A stretch of 64,000 bases of DNA from Lacinutrix sp. WUR7 (GCF_016864015.1 NZ_CP045067.1:3110001-3174000); one strand, 5' to 3'; positions 1 to 9,800 are shown, numbered from the stretch's first letter. Translations and numbers: made by a program. The notes: a model not told the origin generated them from the sequence alone.

Positions 1-1
1 T

Positions 2-73
2 GAAGAGAATGTTAATCTATTTGCAGAAACTTATGGTTTATCTACAAGTACAGAAACATTGCTATTAAATTAA
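2..73 (+). CDS. C-terminal end of a protein cut by the window edge
   Basis: An open frame enters from the left edge and gives 23 residues ending STETLLLN before a TAA. It stops four bases before the ATG of the Spy/CpxP-like gene, so the two are probably co-transcribed. Too little is visible to name a family. Inference only: sigma and anti-sigma genes often precede such Spy-like proteins in flavobacteria, and the sigma-like promoter elements downstream would fit that. Confidence 0.6.
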   Translation, partial: EENVNLFAETYGLSTSTETLLLN

Positions 74-77
74 GAAT

Positions 78-599
78 ATGAAAAAGAATACTGTTTTATA
101 TATTTTACTTGTTTTTTTAATTGTTGTAAATGGTTTTTTTGTGTTTAACTACGTGGGGAAATCTAATGATAATAAAGCTGAAGGACGTAAAGATCCCATG
201 AGCTTTTTAAGAAAAGAATTAAAGTTTAATGATGCGCAACAGGAAAAGTTACAAACTATAAATGTTGCACATCATGAAAATATGATGCATAGCAATAACG
301 CGTTAAGAGATTTAAAAGATGCATTATTAAATAATATTTCTAATGCTTCGGTAGATGAAAAAACGATAGACTCTATTACAAGTTTAATAGGAAAAGAACA
401 AGCAAATCTAGAAAAGGAAGTTTATTATCACTTTAATAGTATTCATGATATATGTGATGAAAAACAAAAAGAAAAATTTAAGAAAATAATAAAGGATGCA
501 CTTCGTAGAGGTGGTGATGAAGGAGGAAGACCTCCAAGATCCCAAAGACCAGAAAGACCAGAAGGTCATAGACCTCCTCCGCCTCCAAACGATTTCTAA
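78..599 (+). CDS. Spy/CpxP-like periplasmic protein (heavy-metal sensor type)
   Basis: A 173-residue protein with one N-terminal membrane segment (about residues 6-26) and a helical, charged periplasmic part. Residues 49-60 (KFNDAQQEKLQT) resemble the LTxxQ repeat of the Spy/CpxP/ZraP group, whose members sense or buffer envelope stress and metals. A His/Met-rich patch follows at 65-71 (HHENMMH), and the C-terminus (about 148-173) is Arg/Pro-rich with six closely spaced prolines near the end. The ATG lies just after the preceding stop, so it belongs to an operon starting left of the window. A strong hairpin terminator follows. The family call rests on motif and architecture; metal binding is inferred. 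Confidence 0.75.
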   Translation: MKKNTVLYILLVFLIVVNGFFVFNYVGKSNDNKAEGRKDPMSFLRKELKFNDAQQEKLQTINVAHHENMMHSNNALRDLKDALLNNISNASVDEKTIDSITSLIGKEQANLEKEVYYHFNSIHDICDEKQKEKFKKIIKDALRRGGDEGGRPPRSQRPERPEGHRPPPPPNDF

Positions 600-612
600 T
601 AGAATATTATCT

Positions 613-645
613 AAAAGCGCTTCATAAATGAAGCGCTTTTTTTTT
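613..645 (+). terminator. Rho-independent terminator after the Spy-like gene
   Basis: A perfect 12-bp stem (613-624 with 629-640, core AAGCGCTTCA) with a 4-base loop, followed by a T run. It separates the Spy-like operon from the EF-hand gene. Confidence 0.9.
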
Positions 646-667
646 GGCTTTTATTTAACAATATGTA

Positions 668-698
668 GCACAAGGAATTAAATATGTTGGCATCTAAA
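668..698 (+). promoter_or_regulatory. ECF-sigma-like promoter, copy 1
   Basis: GCACAAG at 668-674, exactly 15 bases, then GCATCTAAA at 690-698. The second block ends 26 bases before the EF-hand ATG at 725. The same two blocks with the same spacing recur at 2698 and 4474. It does not fit the housekeeping TTG/TAnnTTTG pattern. The sigma factor responsible is not identified. Confidence 0.65.
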
Positions 699-724
699 AG
701 AACATAACAATAAATATTTTAGAT

Positions 725-1009
725 ATGAAAAGTAGCACAATTAAAAAAACAGTTTTAGCATTTGGTATAGTAGTATTAATATCTAATAGCGCTTTTGCAC
801 AGTCGCAAAACCGACAAGAAAAAACACCACCGTCTTTTAGTGAACTAATAAAAAAGATGGATGCAAACGAAGATGGTAAACTTTCTAAAGATGAAATTAA
901 AGGGCCTTTAAAAGAAAACTTTTCTAAAATTGATACCGATGAAGATGGTTTTATTTCAGAAGAAGAATTTAAAAATGCGCCAAAGCCTAAAGGAAGAGGA
1001 AAGAAATAA
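725..1009 (+). CDS. Small exported EF-hand protein
   Basis: A 94-residue protein with a clear Sec signal peptide ending at AFAQ (about residue 26). Two canonical EF-hand loops follow at about 46-57 (DANEDGKLSKDE) and 70-81 (DTDEDGFISEEE), with acidic residues at positions 1, 3, 5 and 12, so Ca2+ binding is likely. The tail is basic (KPKGRGKK). It has its own ECF-like promoter and is followed by a terminator. Its loop-helix-loop stretch resembles the C-terminal EF-hands of the YHYH protein at 3316 (both contain GPLKE.FSKID), which suggests common descent within this locus. Its cellular role is unknown. Confidence 0.85.
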   Translation: MKSSTIKKTVLAFGIVVLISNSAFAQSQNRQEKTPPSFSELIKKMDANEDGKLSKDEIKGPLKENFSKIDTDEDGFISEEEFKNAPKPKGRGKK

Positions 1010-1044
1010 AGAATAGTTTTTTGAGTGATTAGTTGATTGAAATT

Positions 1045-1074
1045 AAAGCTTCGTGTGATTGCGAAGCTTTTTTT
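1045..1074 (+). terminator. Rho-independent terminator after the EF-hand gene
   Basis: A 9-bp perfect stem, AAAGCTTCG (1045-1053) with CGAAGCTTT (1062-1070), an 8-base loop and a T run. Confidence 0.85.
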
Positions 1075-1095
1075 ACAATTAGAAAAATAATAAAT

Positions 1096-1809
1096 ATGAA
1101 GAAAATGAAAAAATTAAAAAGAAGCATCCATTTTCTTTTAGTGTCTTTAACCTGTAGTAGTTTCCTTTTAACTTTCCAAGCGTGTAGTACAGATGATGAT
1201 ATAGAGGCTACAACAGAAGAGTTTGATGATAGCAATTTTGAAACAATAGATTGGACCACAACAACACATAGCAGTGAAGTAGATCCGAATATGGATGAAG
1301 TTTTTGATAACAATACCGTGAAGAAATTAGAAATTGTTATTACAGAATCACGTTGGCAAAGTATGTTGGATAATATGACAGAAACGTATGGGGCGTTTGG
1401 GGTAGGAGTAAATTCCGAATCTGCAGATACAGAGGAAGGTTCCATTTTTGTTCCTTCAGAAGTGTTTTATAATGGTTTGGAGTGGTATAGAGTTGGCGTG
1501 AGTTTTAATGGAAACTCCAGTTTACAAAGTAGTTGGCAAAATGGTATTTTAAAGCTGTCCTTTAAATTGGATTTCGACTTTTTTGGAGAGGAGTATCCAC
1601 AAATTGATAAGCAACGCTTTTATGGTTTTAAAAATTTAAACCTTAAAAATAATTTTGATAACAAATCGATATTACAGGAAAACGGAAATACAGATACGTA
1701 TTCTAATTCTGTACACGTAGCTTTTTATAAAGTGTATATAGACCATGGAGATGGAGCGGAATATTTTGGTTTATATACTTTGGTGCAAGAATTAGATGAG
1801 AATGTTTAA
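1096..1809 (+). pseudogene. Truncated CotH-like lipoprotein
   Basis: The ATG at 1096 is chosen because it gives a proper lipoprotein signal (Lys-rich start, hydrophobic core, lipobox ending QAC). An in-frame TTG further upstream lies in the terminator. The 237 residues match the N-terminal part of CotH-family kinases: an acidic linker, the VKKLEIVITESRW entry strand, GVSFNGNSS, and a long FKLDF...FYGFKNLNLKNN stretch ending in a YFGLYTLVQELDENV-like nucleotide-pocket segment. CotH proteins are usually about twice as long. The catalytic DRN/DxD part is absent, and the 138 bases after the stop show no continuation. The remnant may still be exported, but kinase activity is not expected. Confidence 0.65.
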
Positions 1810-1947
1810 TACTAAGGATATAAAGACAATTATTGGAATTAATTTTCTGTAGATCCATAGTTCTTTGCATAGAAGGACCTCACCAAGTAAAAGTAATAAT
1901 GCTTTTTAACAACAATGAATTTAATCAAAAGTATAAAATAGGAAACT

Positions 1948-2697
1948 ATGAAGATTTTTAGAAAAATTAGAAGAACATTAGTCGCTTCAGGTAAAACTAA
2001 AAATTACCTACTATATGCTTTTGGAGAAATTTTATTGATTGTGATAGGTATTTTAATTGCATGGAAAATTAATAGTATCAATGAAATTAGAAAAAACAGA
2101 ATTGTAGAATTAAAAATATACCAAAGTTTAAATGAAGAGTTAAACGCTAATTTAGTTTTACTAGATTCTTCCATCGTTAGGTATGCTCATAACGTACAAA
2201 CCATCCAAAATACCATTCAATGCATACGTTCAAAATCCTATGATTTATCCGATGCATTAAAAGAAGGTATTATTGATGTAAATCATCAAGTTACCAAACT
2301 GCAAAGTGGTGCAATAAACTCGGTTAGTAGTACTAATAAATTCGAATTTATTGAAAGCGATTTGTTGCGAGATTTAATTGCTTCGTATCCAAATGAATTA
2401 AACAATTTTGAAAACCAAGAATTAAAAATTGGAAACATCGTTGTTAATCGTTTACAACCAGTTATCGAATCCCATATTTCATTAATTGATATTCTTTTAA
2501 CTAGAAATGTGAAATATAGTAATACCGAGCCGTATTCTAAACAAACAGATTATAATAAATTATTAAATAGTAGGGACTATCAAAATGTGTTAGTAGACAG
2601 GTTAATACAAACCGAAAGTCAACTAACAATTGCTAATAACTTAAGAGATAAAACACAAATAATAGCTTTTAAATTAAATAAAGAATTAGAGAATTAA
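1948..2697 (+). CDS. DUF6090-type membrane protein
   Basis: A 249-residue protein starting with the basic FRKIRR...NYLLYAFGEILLIVIGILIAWKIN pattern characteristic of the flavobacterial DUF6090 family: a cytosolic basic lead, one transmembrane helix (about 28-46), then a soluble helical domain. No catalytic motif is visible and the family has no known function to my knowledge. It follows the broken CotH-like gene at 138 bases and ends at the edge of the second ECF-like promoter (the GCA of its tail region is part of that promoter). Confidence 0.8.
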   Translation: MKIFRKIRRTLVASGKTKNYLLYAFGEILLIVIGILIAWKINSINEIRKNRIVELKIYQSLNEELNANLVLLDSSIVRYAHNVQTIQNTIQCIRSKSYDLSDALKEGIIDVNHQVTKLQSGAINSVSSTNKFEFIESDLLRDLIASYPNELNNFENQELKIGNIVVNRLQPVIESHISLIDILLTRNVKYSNTEPYSKQTDYNKLLNSRDYQNVLVDRLIQTESQLTIANNLRDKTQIIAFKLNKELEN

Positions 2698-2728
2698 GCA
2701 CAAGTTTTTTAACAATAATGCATCTAAA
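2698..2728 (+). promoter_or_regulatory. ECF-sigma-like promoter, copy 2
   Basis: GCACAAG at 2698-2704, 15 bases, GCATCTAAA at 2720-2728, then 17 bases to the ATG at 2746. Same blocks and spacing as at 668 and 4474. Confidence 0.65.
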
Positions 2729-2745
2729 GAAGAAACACCAAACAA

Positions 2746-3294
2746 ATGAAAAAGAATAATTTAAAAACAACTATCACTATTTTTTCCATGCTATTATGTT
2801 TTAGCCTTTTTGCACAAGGACCTCCAGGAGGTGGTGGTGGAGGTGGTCGTGGTGGCGGACAAGGAAGAGGAGGTCAAAAAGGCGGGAAACCAGAAGCTTC
2901 CGAAATTTTATTAAAGTTAGATACCAATAAAGATAATTTTATAGATAAAGATGAAGCTGCCAAAGATAAAAGAGGAAAAATTTCTGAAGATTTTGAGGTA
3001 ATAGATAGTAATGATGACGAACTAATAGATTTAGAAGAATTAGATGCTTCGTTAAACGATAGAAAACCTAAAAAAGTTTCGCCTAAAAAAATAATAAAAG
3101 AAGTAGATGATAATGGTGATGGTACGTTAAATGAATTAGAGATTGCGGCAAAAGGAAAACGCGATTTATCTGAAAAATTTAGTGAGATAGATACCAATAA
3201 GGATGCAGAATTAGATGAAGAAGAGCTGAAAGCCTTTTTTGGTGATTCGGAGGATGAAGATGATAAAAAATCAAAACGAAAAAGAAGAGATTAA
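2746..3294 (+). CDS. Exported four-EF-hand protein with Gly-rich linker
   Basis: A 182-residue protein with a Sec signal peptide ending LFAQ (about residue 24), then a Gly/Arg-rich linker (about 25-48). Four EF-hand-like loops follow, beginning DTNKDNFIDKDE, DSNDDELIDLEE, DDNGDGTLNELE and DTNKDAELDEEE. The first, third and fourth keep good Ca2+ ligand positions. The C-terminus is strongly charged (EDEDDKKSKRKRRD). It has its own ECF-like promoter and probably shares a transcript with the YHYH gene 21 bases downstream. It is likely a periplasmic or surface calcium-binding protein; partner unknown. Confidence 0.85.
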   Translation: MKKNNLKTTITIFSMLLCFSLFAQGPPGGGGGGGRGGGQGRGGQKGGKPEASEILLKLDTNKDNFIDKDEAAKDKRGKISEDFEVIDSNDDELIDLEELDASLNDRKPKKVSPKKIIKEVDDNGDGTLNELEIAAKGKRDLSEKFSEIDTNKDAELDEEELKAFFGDSEDEDDKKSKRKRRD

Positions 3295-3315
3295 ATTTAA
3301 ATGTGAATTATAATT

Positions 3316-4452
3316 ATGAGAAAGCAATACAAAATAATTACGATACTTTTAATAAGTGTATTTATTGGATGTAAAAGTAATACAAATTCACACAGTCATG
3401 ATGGTCAAGAAAGCCATTCTCATGAAAGTGATAATACTTCAGAAATAACCAATGATTATTTTGGTAATTATGATTTAGAAGATGAAGCTTATGGAACAAA
3501 AACGAGAGTTACTATTACAAAAGACTCCCGAATTATGGTGACAAATTCTTTACCAAATCATGAAACAGGAAGCTTTCCAAACCCAGGAAATCCAAATTCT
3601 ATTTCAGCAAAAAACAAAACCTATACTTTTCCATTAAACCCTATTTATACAGGTAAATCACAATGGATGCGCGAACCAGGAATTGCTTTAAATGGTATTA
3701 AGTTTGAACCACAAACAGCAGAAGTTGTGGTTTGCGAAACAGGTGAAAATTATAGAGTGGAAGCAATTCAAGACATTATAGATCTTGGCTTAGATTTTAA
3801 CCATGCACATGTGCAACCTACTGGAGAGTATCATTATCATGGTACGCCAACTTCCATGATTGAGAAATTTGATACTGGAGAAGATATAGTACATATTGGT
3901 TTTGCTCATGATGGTTTCCCGATATATTACTCTAAAAGCGGCAAGTATAAACCCAGCTTTGCACTTTTAGATGGAAATAGAGAAGGGGAAGATTGTACTT
4001 ATGATAATCCGAAAGAACATTTAGATATTGCTGTTGGCGGACATCATGATGGAAGTTTTGGTTCCGATTTCGAGTATGTAGATGGATTTGGAGATTTAGA
4101 TACCTGTAACGGTATTGAAGTAGATGGTCAATACATGTATTTTGTTACTAACGAGTTTCCTTATGTTGGTAGATGCGTTATGGGAGAAGTTTCTTCAGAT
4201 AAGAATCAAGGAGGACCTCCAAACAGTCAACAAGGAGGAGGACGTCCAAGTATTTCAGAAATTTTCACGAAAATGGATACCAATAAAGATGGTAAACTTT
4301 CTAGTACTGAAACACAAGGACCATTAAAAGAAGATTTTTCTAAAATAGATATAAATAAAGATACTTATAAATCTATAGAAGAATTAGAAAAAGCTTCTAA
4401 AGGGAATAATCAAAGACCACAAGGAGGAAAACCACAAGGTCGAGGAAATTAA
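3316..4452 (+). CDS. YHYH-domain lipoprotein with C-terminal EF-hands
   Basis: A 378-residue predicted lipoprotein (lipobox FIGC at about residue 19) followed by a His-rich acidic stretch (HSHDGQESHSHES). The central region is a YHYH domain: the name-giving tetrad at residues 172-175 in GEYHYHGTP, plus HVQPTG, GFAHDGFPIYY and the Cys-containing DTCNGIEVDGQYMYF segment. The C-terminal 80 residues add a Pro/Gln/Gly linker and two EF-hands (DTNKDGKLSSTE; a weaker DINKDTYKSIEE), very like the EF-hand gene at 725. YHYH domains are uncharacterised; the His/Tyr cluster suggests metal binding. It sits 21 bases after the four-EF-hand gene. Confidence 0.85.
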   Translation: MRKQYKIITILLISVFIGCKSNTNSHSHDGQESHSHESDNTSEITNDYFGNYDLEDEAYGTKTRVTITKDSRIMVTNSLPNHETGSFPNPGNPNSISAKNKTYTFPLNPIYTGKSQWMREPGIALNGIKFEPQTAEVVVCETGENYRVEAIQDIIDLGLDFNHAHVQPTGEYHYHGTPTSMIEKFDTGEDIVHIGFAHDGFPIYYSKSGKYKPSFALLDGNREGEDCTYDNPKEHLDIAVGGHHDGSFGSDFEYVDGFGDLDTCNGIEVDGQYMYFVTNEFPYVGRCVMGEVSSDKNQGGPPNSQQGGGRPSISEIFTKMDTNKDGKLSSTETQGPLKEDFSKIDINKDTYKSIEELEKASKGNNQRPQGGKPQGRGN

Positions 4453-4473
4453 AAAGAAAATATTATAAAAGTT

Positions 4474-4504
4474 GCGCAAGTTATTACCATTTATAGCATC
4501 TAAA
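4474..4504 (+). promoter_or_regulatory. ECF-sigma-like promoter, copy 3
   Basis: GCGCAAG at 4474-4480, 15 bases, GCATCTAAA at 4496-4504, then 23 bases to the ATG at 4528. Same arrangement as copies 1 and 2, with one base changed in the first block. Confidence 0.65.
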
Positions 4505-4527
4505 AACTAAATACTAAAAAAAACAAT

Positions 4528-5496
4528 ATGAAAAACTTATTTAAATTTTTCTTTTTATCGCTATTTCTAGCTTTAGCAATTTTGGCTTGTTCCGGTGATG
4601 ATAATGGTTCAAGTGATGAAGAAGAAGTAGAGGAAGAAACTACTTGGTACCTAGATGCAGATGGAGATGGTTATGGAGATCCAAGCGAATCTATCTCATC
4701 GACAACACAGCCTGATGGATACGTGAGTAATAACACAGATTCTGATGATACAGATTCAGACTCAGAAGCCGAAGTACAGCCAACTTTACACGAAGCTTTC
4801 GCAGACTTCGATGCAAATAATTTAACCATCATGTTAAGCGGAACAAATGTGGTAATAGAAAGTAATGGTTTGCCAAATCATACATCTCCTTATTGGTCTA
4901 ATACAACATCAAGAAGCATTACGGGGCCAGATGGAAATACTATGACAACAGTTTCAAACGCAGATCATCCTTTATGGGTAGAACCAACTGTTACTTCTCA
5001 AGATCAAATGGCTCCAGGGAATATTGATGATTTTAATGGTACGTATTCGTTAACCGTTTCTGCAAATCCGCAATTAGCATCTAGTTCTACTGCAACAGGT
5101 TTAGGAGCAATAGGTATTGCGATTAGTGGATCGATGATTTATAATGATGAAGAAGGGCCAAACATTCCTTTAGATAATGCTGTAGGATCTTTAGATTACA
5201 CTGCTGCACATACAGGACCACAAAGTTACCATTATCACTTAGAAACAAAAGCTTGGTCTGAAGATGATGATAACTTAATTGGTATTATTGCAGATGGATT
5301 TTTTCTTTACGGAAGAAAATGTGATGCAACAGGAACATACCCTACAGATTTAGATGCATCAGGCGGACATACAAGTACTACACAACATACAGACGTTGCA
5401 GAATATCACTATCATATTCAAAACGAATTATATTTAAATAGTTATTATATTTTATTCCCAGGTGATTATCAAGGAACTCCAAGTAATATTCAATAA
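4528..5496 (+). CDS. Second YHYH-domain lipoprotein
   Basis: A 322-residue lipoprotein (lipobox LAC, about residue 21) with an acidic linker and a thrombospondin-type-3-like calcium motif (DADGDGYGD). The YHYH domain contains two tetrads, at residues 234-237 (QSYHYHLET) and 293-296 (AEYHYHIQN), around an [14 protein letters not shown] segment analogous to the GFAHDGFPIYY segment of the neighbouring YHYH protein. It has its own ECF-like promoter and probably leads the transcript that includes the MORN/YwqK and SCO genes. Function unknown; a surface metal-binding role is inferred. Confidence 0.85.
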   Translation: MKNLFKFFFLSLFLALAILACSGDDNGSSDEEEVEEETTWYLDADGDGYGDPSESISSTTQPDGYVSNNTDSDDTDSDSEAEVQPTLHEAFADFDANNLTIMLSGTNVVIESNGLPNHTSPYWSNTTSRSITGPDGNTMTTVSNADHPLWVEPTVTSQDQMAPGNIDDFNGTYSLTVSANPQLASSSTATGLGAIGIAISGSMIYNDEEGPNIPLDNAVGSLDYTAAHTGPQSYHYHLETKAWSEDDDNLIGIIADGFFLYGRKCDATGTYPTDLDASGGHTSTTQHTDVAEYHYHIQNELYLNSYYILFPGDYQGTPSNIQ

Positions 5497-6094
5497 AAGC
5501 TGTATTATATTCAGTTTTATGCTCTTTTTTAATTGTCAGAATAAGACAGTTAAAAAAGAGCAATTAACTGCGGTTGCTATGGAGGTTTCTTTACCCGAAG
5601 TTTCTAAATCCGCATTAATTCTAAAGCCAAATATCGGACTTGTCTATTATCAAGATACCCCTTTTACTGGTATTTCTGTTTTAAGTTATCCTAACGGAAA
5701 TATGGCAGAATCTATTCCGTATAAAAATGGAAAAAAAGATGGAACGTTAAAGAAATGGTTTGAAAATGAAACATTAAGTTTTGAAGCATTTTATAAAAAC
5801 GGAAAGTTGGAAGAAACTGCTACATCTTGGTGGTTGAATGGAAATATAAGATCCGAGTCTCACTATAAAAATGGGATTGCCAACGGTATTCAAAAGCAAT
5901 GGTACAAAACTGGAGAACTATTTAAACAAATGACTATTGTAAATGGTAAGGAAGATGGCATGCAAAAAGCATGGAGAAGAAACGGAAAAATATACAATAA
6001 TTATGAAGCAAAAAATGGTAGAATCTTCGGATTAAAACGTGCCAATTTATGCTTTCAATTAGAAGAAGAAATTGTACAAGATGAAAAATTATAG
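5462..6094 (+). CDS. MORN/YwqK-repeat lipoprotein
   Basis: The frame holds several MORN_2-type repeats ([56 protein letters not shown]), the signature of proteins annotated as YwqK-family antitoxins. Such secreted lipoprotein forms are common in Bacteroidota and need not be antitoxins. The start is unsure: GTG at 5462 overlaps the previous gene by 35 bases but gives a plausible lipoprotein signal ending FFNC. The first ATG (5519) leaves only five residues before the Cys. It overlaps the SCO gene by 14 bases, so the two are translationally linked. Confidence 0.75.
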   Translation: MIIKELQVIFNKSCIIFSFMLFFNCQNKTVKKEQLTAVAMEVSLPEVSKSALILKPNIGLVYYQDTPFTGISVLSYPNGNMAESIPYKNGKKDGTLKKWFENETLSFEAFYKNGKLEETATSWWLNGNIRSESHYKNGIANGIQKQWYKTGELFKQMTIVNGKEDGMQKAWRRNGKIYNNYEAKNGRIFGLKRANLCFQLEEEIVQDEKL

Positions 6095-6734
6095 TTATAC
6101 TTTAATACTACTAATTATTTTTGCTAGTTGTAAAAATAAAAGTACAGAAAAAACAAGTAGAGTAGCCACTTTACCATTTTATAATGAAGCTAATTTCACA
6201 CCTAATTGGTTAGATTTAGATGGGGACAAAAGTAATGATTTTCATGAAATTCCAGACTTTTCATTAATCAATCAAGATGGAAATACAGTTACACAAGAAA
6301 CTTTTAAAGATAAAATTTATATCGCAGATTTCTTCTTTACTTCTTGTTCTGGTATCTGTCCTAAAATGACAGCCAATATGTCTCTTTTACAAGAAGCATT
6401 TTTAGAAGACGATGATGTTTTATTGATTTCACATTCGGTGACTCCAGAAAGTGATTCTATACCCGTTTTAAAACGCTATGCAGAAACCAAAGGCGTGATT
6501 TCTAATAAATGGCATTTAGTAACAGGAGATAGAAATGAAATTTATGACTTGGGTAGAAAAGCATACTTTATAGAAGAAGATTTAGGGGAAACTAAAACAG
6601 CAGATGATTTTTTACATACCGAAAACTTTGTGTTAATTGATAAAAACAAACATATTAGAGGAATTTATAATGGTTTAAATAAAACTTCTGTAGCACAATT
6701 AGTTACAGATATTAAAACACTTAAGTCCGAATAA
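6081..6734 (+). CDS. SCO1/SenC-type lipoprotein
   Basis: A 217-residue protein with a lipobox (FASC) and a thioredoxin fold. It carries the SCO signature CSGICP (Cys 89 and Cys 93) and the distal His (about 179, in DFLHTENFVLID) that together bind copper in the family. LLISHSVTPESDS is the usual SCO core strand. SCO proteins deliver copper to cytochrome oxidase CuA or act as thiol-disulfide reductases. The ATG at 6081 is preferred over an upstream TTG. It is the last gene of the YHYH-MORN-SCO unit. No oxidase genes are nearby, so the role here may be metal or thiol homeostasis rather than oxidase assembly. Confidence 0.9.
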   Translation: MKNYSYTLILLIIFASCKNKSTEKTSRVATLPFYNEANFTPNWLDLDGDKSNDFHEIPDFSLINQDGNTVTQETFKDKIYIADFFFTSCSGICPKMTANMSLLQEAFLEDDDVLLISHSVTPESDSIPVLKRYAETKGVISNKWHLVTGDRNEIYDLGRKAYFIEEDLGETKTADDFLHTENFVLIDKNKHIRGIYNGLNKTSVAQLVTDIKTLKSE

Positions 6735-6834
6735 AAAAATATACATTAAAATAAAACCATATACATTGTAAGGTATTTTAAAAAGGTATAACTAACTTTA
6801 AAAGTTTTCTGGTTTACTTTAAAATACATTATAA

Positions 6835-9800
6835 ATGGTTAAAAATTTACTAAGATTATTTGTTTTTCTTCTTATTTCTTCTTGTGCAACGTATAAAGCA
6901 CAATACAGCTCTAAGGTTATAAACACTAGCTTTCCTGATAAAGAAATAGAACATTCTTTCTATTTAATTGGAGATGGAGGTAATTCGCCTATAGGAGAAT
7001 CTTCAAAAACAATCCAAGCTTTTAAATCCGAATTATCTAAAGCTACTAAAAATAGTACAGCCATTTTTCTTGGTGATAATATTTATCCAAAAGGATTACC
7101 GAACAAAGAAAGCGAAGGTAGAGCATTTGCAGAACATCAATTAAATACCCAAACACAAACTACAGCAGACTTTAAAGGAAATGCTATTTTTATTCCTGGA
7201 AATCACGATTGGTATAGTAACGGACTTAAAGGATTAAAACGCCAAGAGAAGTATATTGAGAATATTTTAGGGAAAGATACTTTTTTACCAGAAAATGGCT
7301 GTCCGATAGAAAAAATACATGTTTCTGATGATGTCGAATTAATACTTATTGATACCCAATGGTTTGTTACCAATTGGGATAACCATCCTACCATTAACGA
7401 CGATTGCGAAATTAAAACCAGAGAACTTTTTTTTAACGAATATAGCAGTTTAATTAAAAAAGCAAGAGGTAAAACTACCATCGTAGCATTACACCATCCT
7501 ATGTATACCAATGGTTTACATGGCGGACAATATGATTTTAAAAGTCACATGTCACCAATTCCTGTTTTAGGATCGTTAAAAAACCTATTGCGAATTACAA
7601 CTGGAGTTTCTAATGCAGATATTCAAAACAAACGGTACAACGAATTAAGAAAAAGACTAATTACCATTTCGCAAGAAAACAGTAAAGTCGTTTTTGTTTC
7701 TGGTCATGAGCATAATTTGCAATATTTGGTAGAAGATAATTTACGTCAGATAGTTAGTGGTTCCGGATCTAAAGTGACACCAACTAGAAATGTTGGCGGC
7801 GGACAATTTTCATACGGAACTCCGGGATATGCAAGGCTAGACGTCTTTAAAGATGGTTCTTCGTATGTGCGTTTTTATTCTGTAGAAGAAAATAAAATAG
7901 TATTTGAAACCGAAGTTTTAAAGCCTAATGAAAACAAATCAGACACCATATATCCGGAAACCTTTCCGAAAGAAAAATCAGCTTCCATTTACACGGTAGA
8001 AGAAACAGATAAATCTGGTCTAACAAAATTTCTTTGGGGAGAAAGATATCGAAACACATATAGCACAAAGGTTACTGTACCAACCGTAAATTTAGACACC
8101 CTTTTTGGAGGTGTTACTATTGGAAGACGAGGTGGAGGAACACAATCAAAATCGTTACGTCTTATTACTAAAGATGGTAAAAAGCAATACGTAATGCGTG
8201 CTATGCGTAAACAAGGTACACAGTATTTACAAGCCGCTTTTTTTAAAGATCAATATCTCGATGGAAAGTTTGATGATACTGCTGCTGAGGATTTAATCTT
8301 AGATGTATTTACAGGTTCCCATCCGTATGCACTTTTTACGGTTGGTGATTTATCGGATGCTGCAGGTGTGTATCATTTAAATCCGAAATTATACTATGTG
8401 CCAAAACAAAACGCCTTAGGTGATTTTAATGAACAATTTGGAGATGAATTATATATGATTGAAGAGCATGCTTCTGATGGTCATGGCGATCAAGCGAGTT
8501 TCGGATTTTCTAACTCCGTTTTAAGTACAACAGATGTAATGAAAAAGTTGCATAAAGATGAAGATTTAATCTTAGATGAAGCGGCTTACATTCGTGCACG
8601 TTTATTTGATATGCTAATTGGAGATTGGGACAGACATCAAGATCAATGGCGCTGGTTAGAGTTTGAAGAAAATGGTAAAAAGGTATATAGACCATTGCCA
8701 AGAGATAGAGATCAGGTTTTCTCCATTATGTCAGACGGTGCAATGCTTACATCTGCTGTTACTATTATTCCTACTGCTAGATTATTAAGAAAATATGATG
8801 ACGATTTAGTGGATGTTAAAGGGGTTAATGTAGAACCTTACCCTTTAGATATGGAGTTCATTATGCTGTCGGATAAAGAAGTTTGGGATGCGCAAGTGAA
8901 GACCATTCAAGAAGGTGTAACAGATGAAGTTATAGATAAAGCATTTTTAAATTTTCCGGAAGAGGTTAGAGGAGAAGTTACCGATAAAATCAAACAAACG
9001 TTGAAAGCGCGTCGTGCAAATCTTCAAAAAATTGCAGATAGATATTACAGTCTAGTAAATAAATACGCGGTTATAAAAGGAACAAATAAAGACGATTGGT
9101 TTGATGTAGAACGTTTGCCTAACGGAAAAACGAAAGTTATCGCATATAGAATTAAAGGAGGGGAAAAAGGAGATGTTTTTCATGAAAGAACCTATAATAG
9201 TGAGGTAACCAAAGAAATTTGGATTTATGGTTTAGATGATGATGATACGTTTCATGTATTTGGAAATAACACCAATAACCAAATGCGCGTGCGTTTAATT
9301 GGTGGTCAGAATAATGATATCTATAATATAGAACAAGGAAAAAAAGTTACTTTTTACGATTATAAATCTAAAGAGAATACCATTATTACTAATAAAGGGC
9401 ATCAAAAATTTACGGATGATTATGAAACAAATGTATACGATTATAAAAAGTTAAAAAACAATGTAAATCAGTTTATACCAACGCTTGGATCTAATCCAGA
9501 TGATGGCTTTAAACTTGGCGTTTCTAATACATATACCGTTTATGGTTTTGAACGAAATCCTTTTACTTCACAACATACGCTTTCTGCTGCTTATTATTTT
9601 GCAACCAATGGTTTCGAATTAGATTATAAAGGAGAATTTGCTAATGTATTTAAAGGATTGAATTTTGGGTTAGACCTTCATTTTAATAGTCCAAATTATT
9701 CTATAAACTTCTTTGATTACGGTAATTCTACTCCTAATTTTGAAGCAGATGAAGATCTTGTTAGTTTAGATTATAACCGAGTGAAAATAAGAACATTGTT

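Noticed and set aside
1029-1445. 138-codon frame on the minus strand
   Set aside because: Lies opposite the CotH-like coding sequence and the terminator; Ser-rich antisense translation without a family, signal or plausible start context.
2830-2880. GGT/GGA-rich tandem-like repeat
   Set aside because: It is the coding sequence of the Gly/Arg linker of the EF-hand protein, not a separate repeat element.
4124-4327. 67-codon frame on the plus strand
   Set aside because: Shadow of the YHYH/EF-hand gene in another frame; no independent support.
5462-6094. YwqK-family protein as antitoxin of a toxin-antitoxin pair
   Set aside because: Only the MORN-like repeats support the name. No toxin gene adjoins it; the neighbours are a YHYH lipoprotein and a SCO protein, and it appears to be a lipoprotein.
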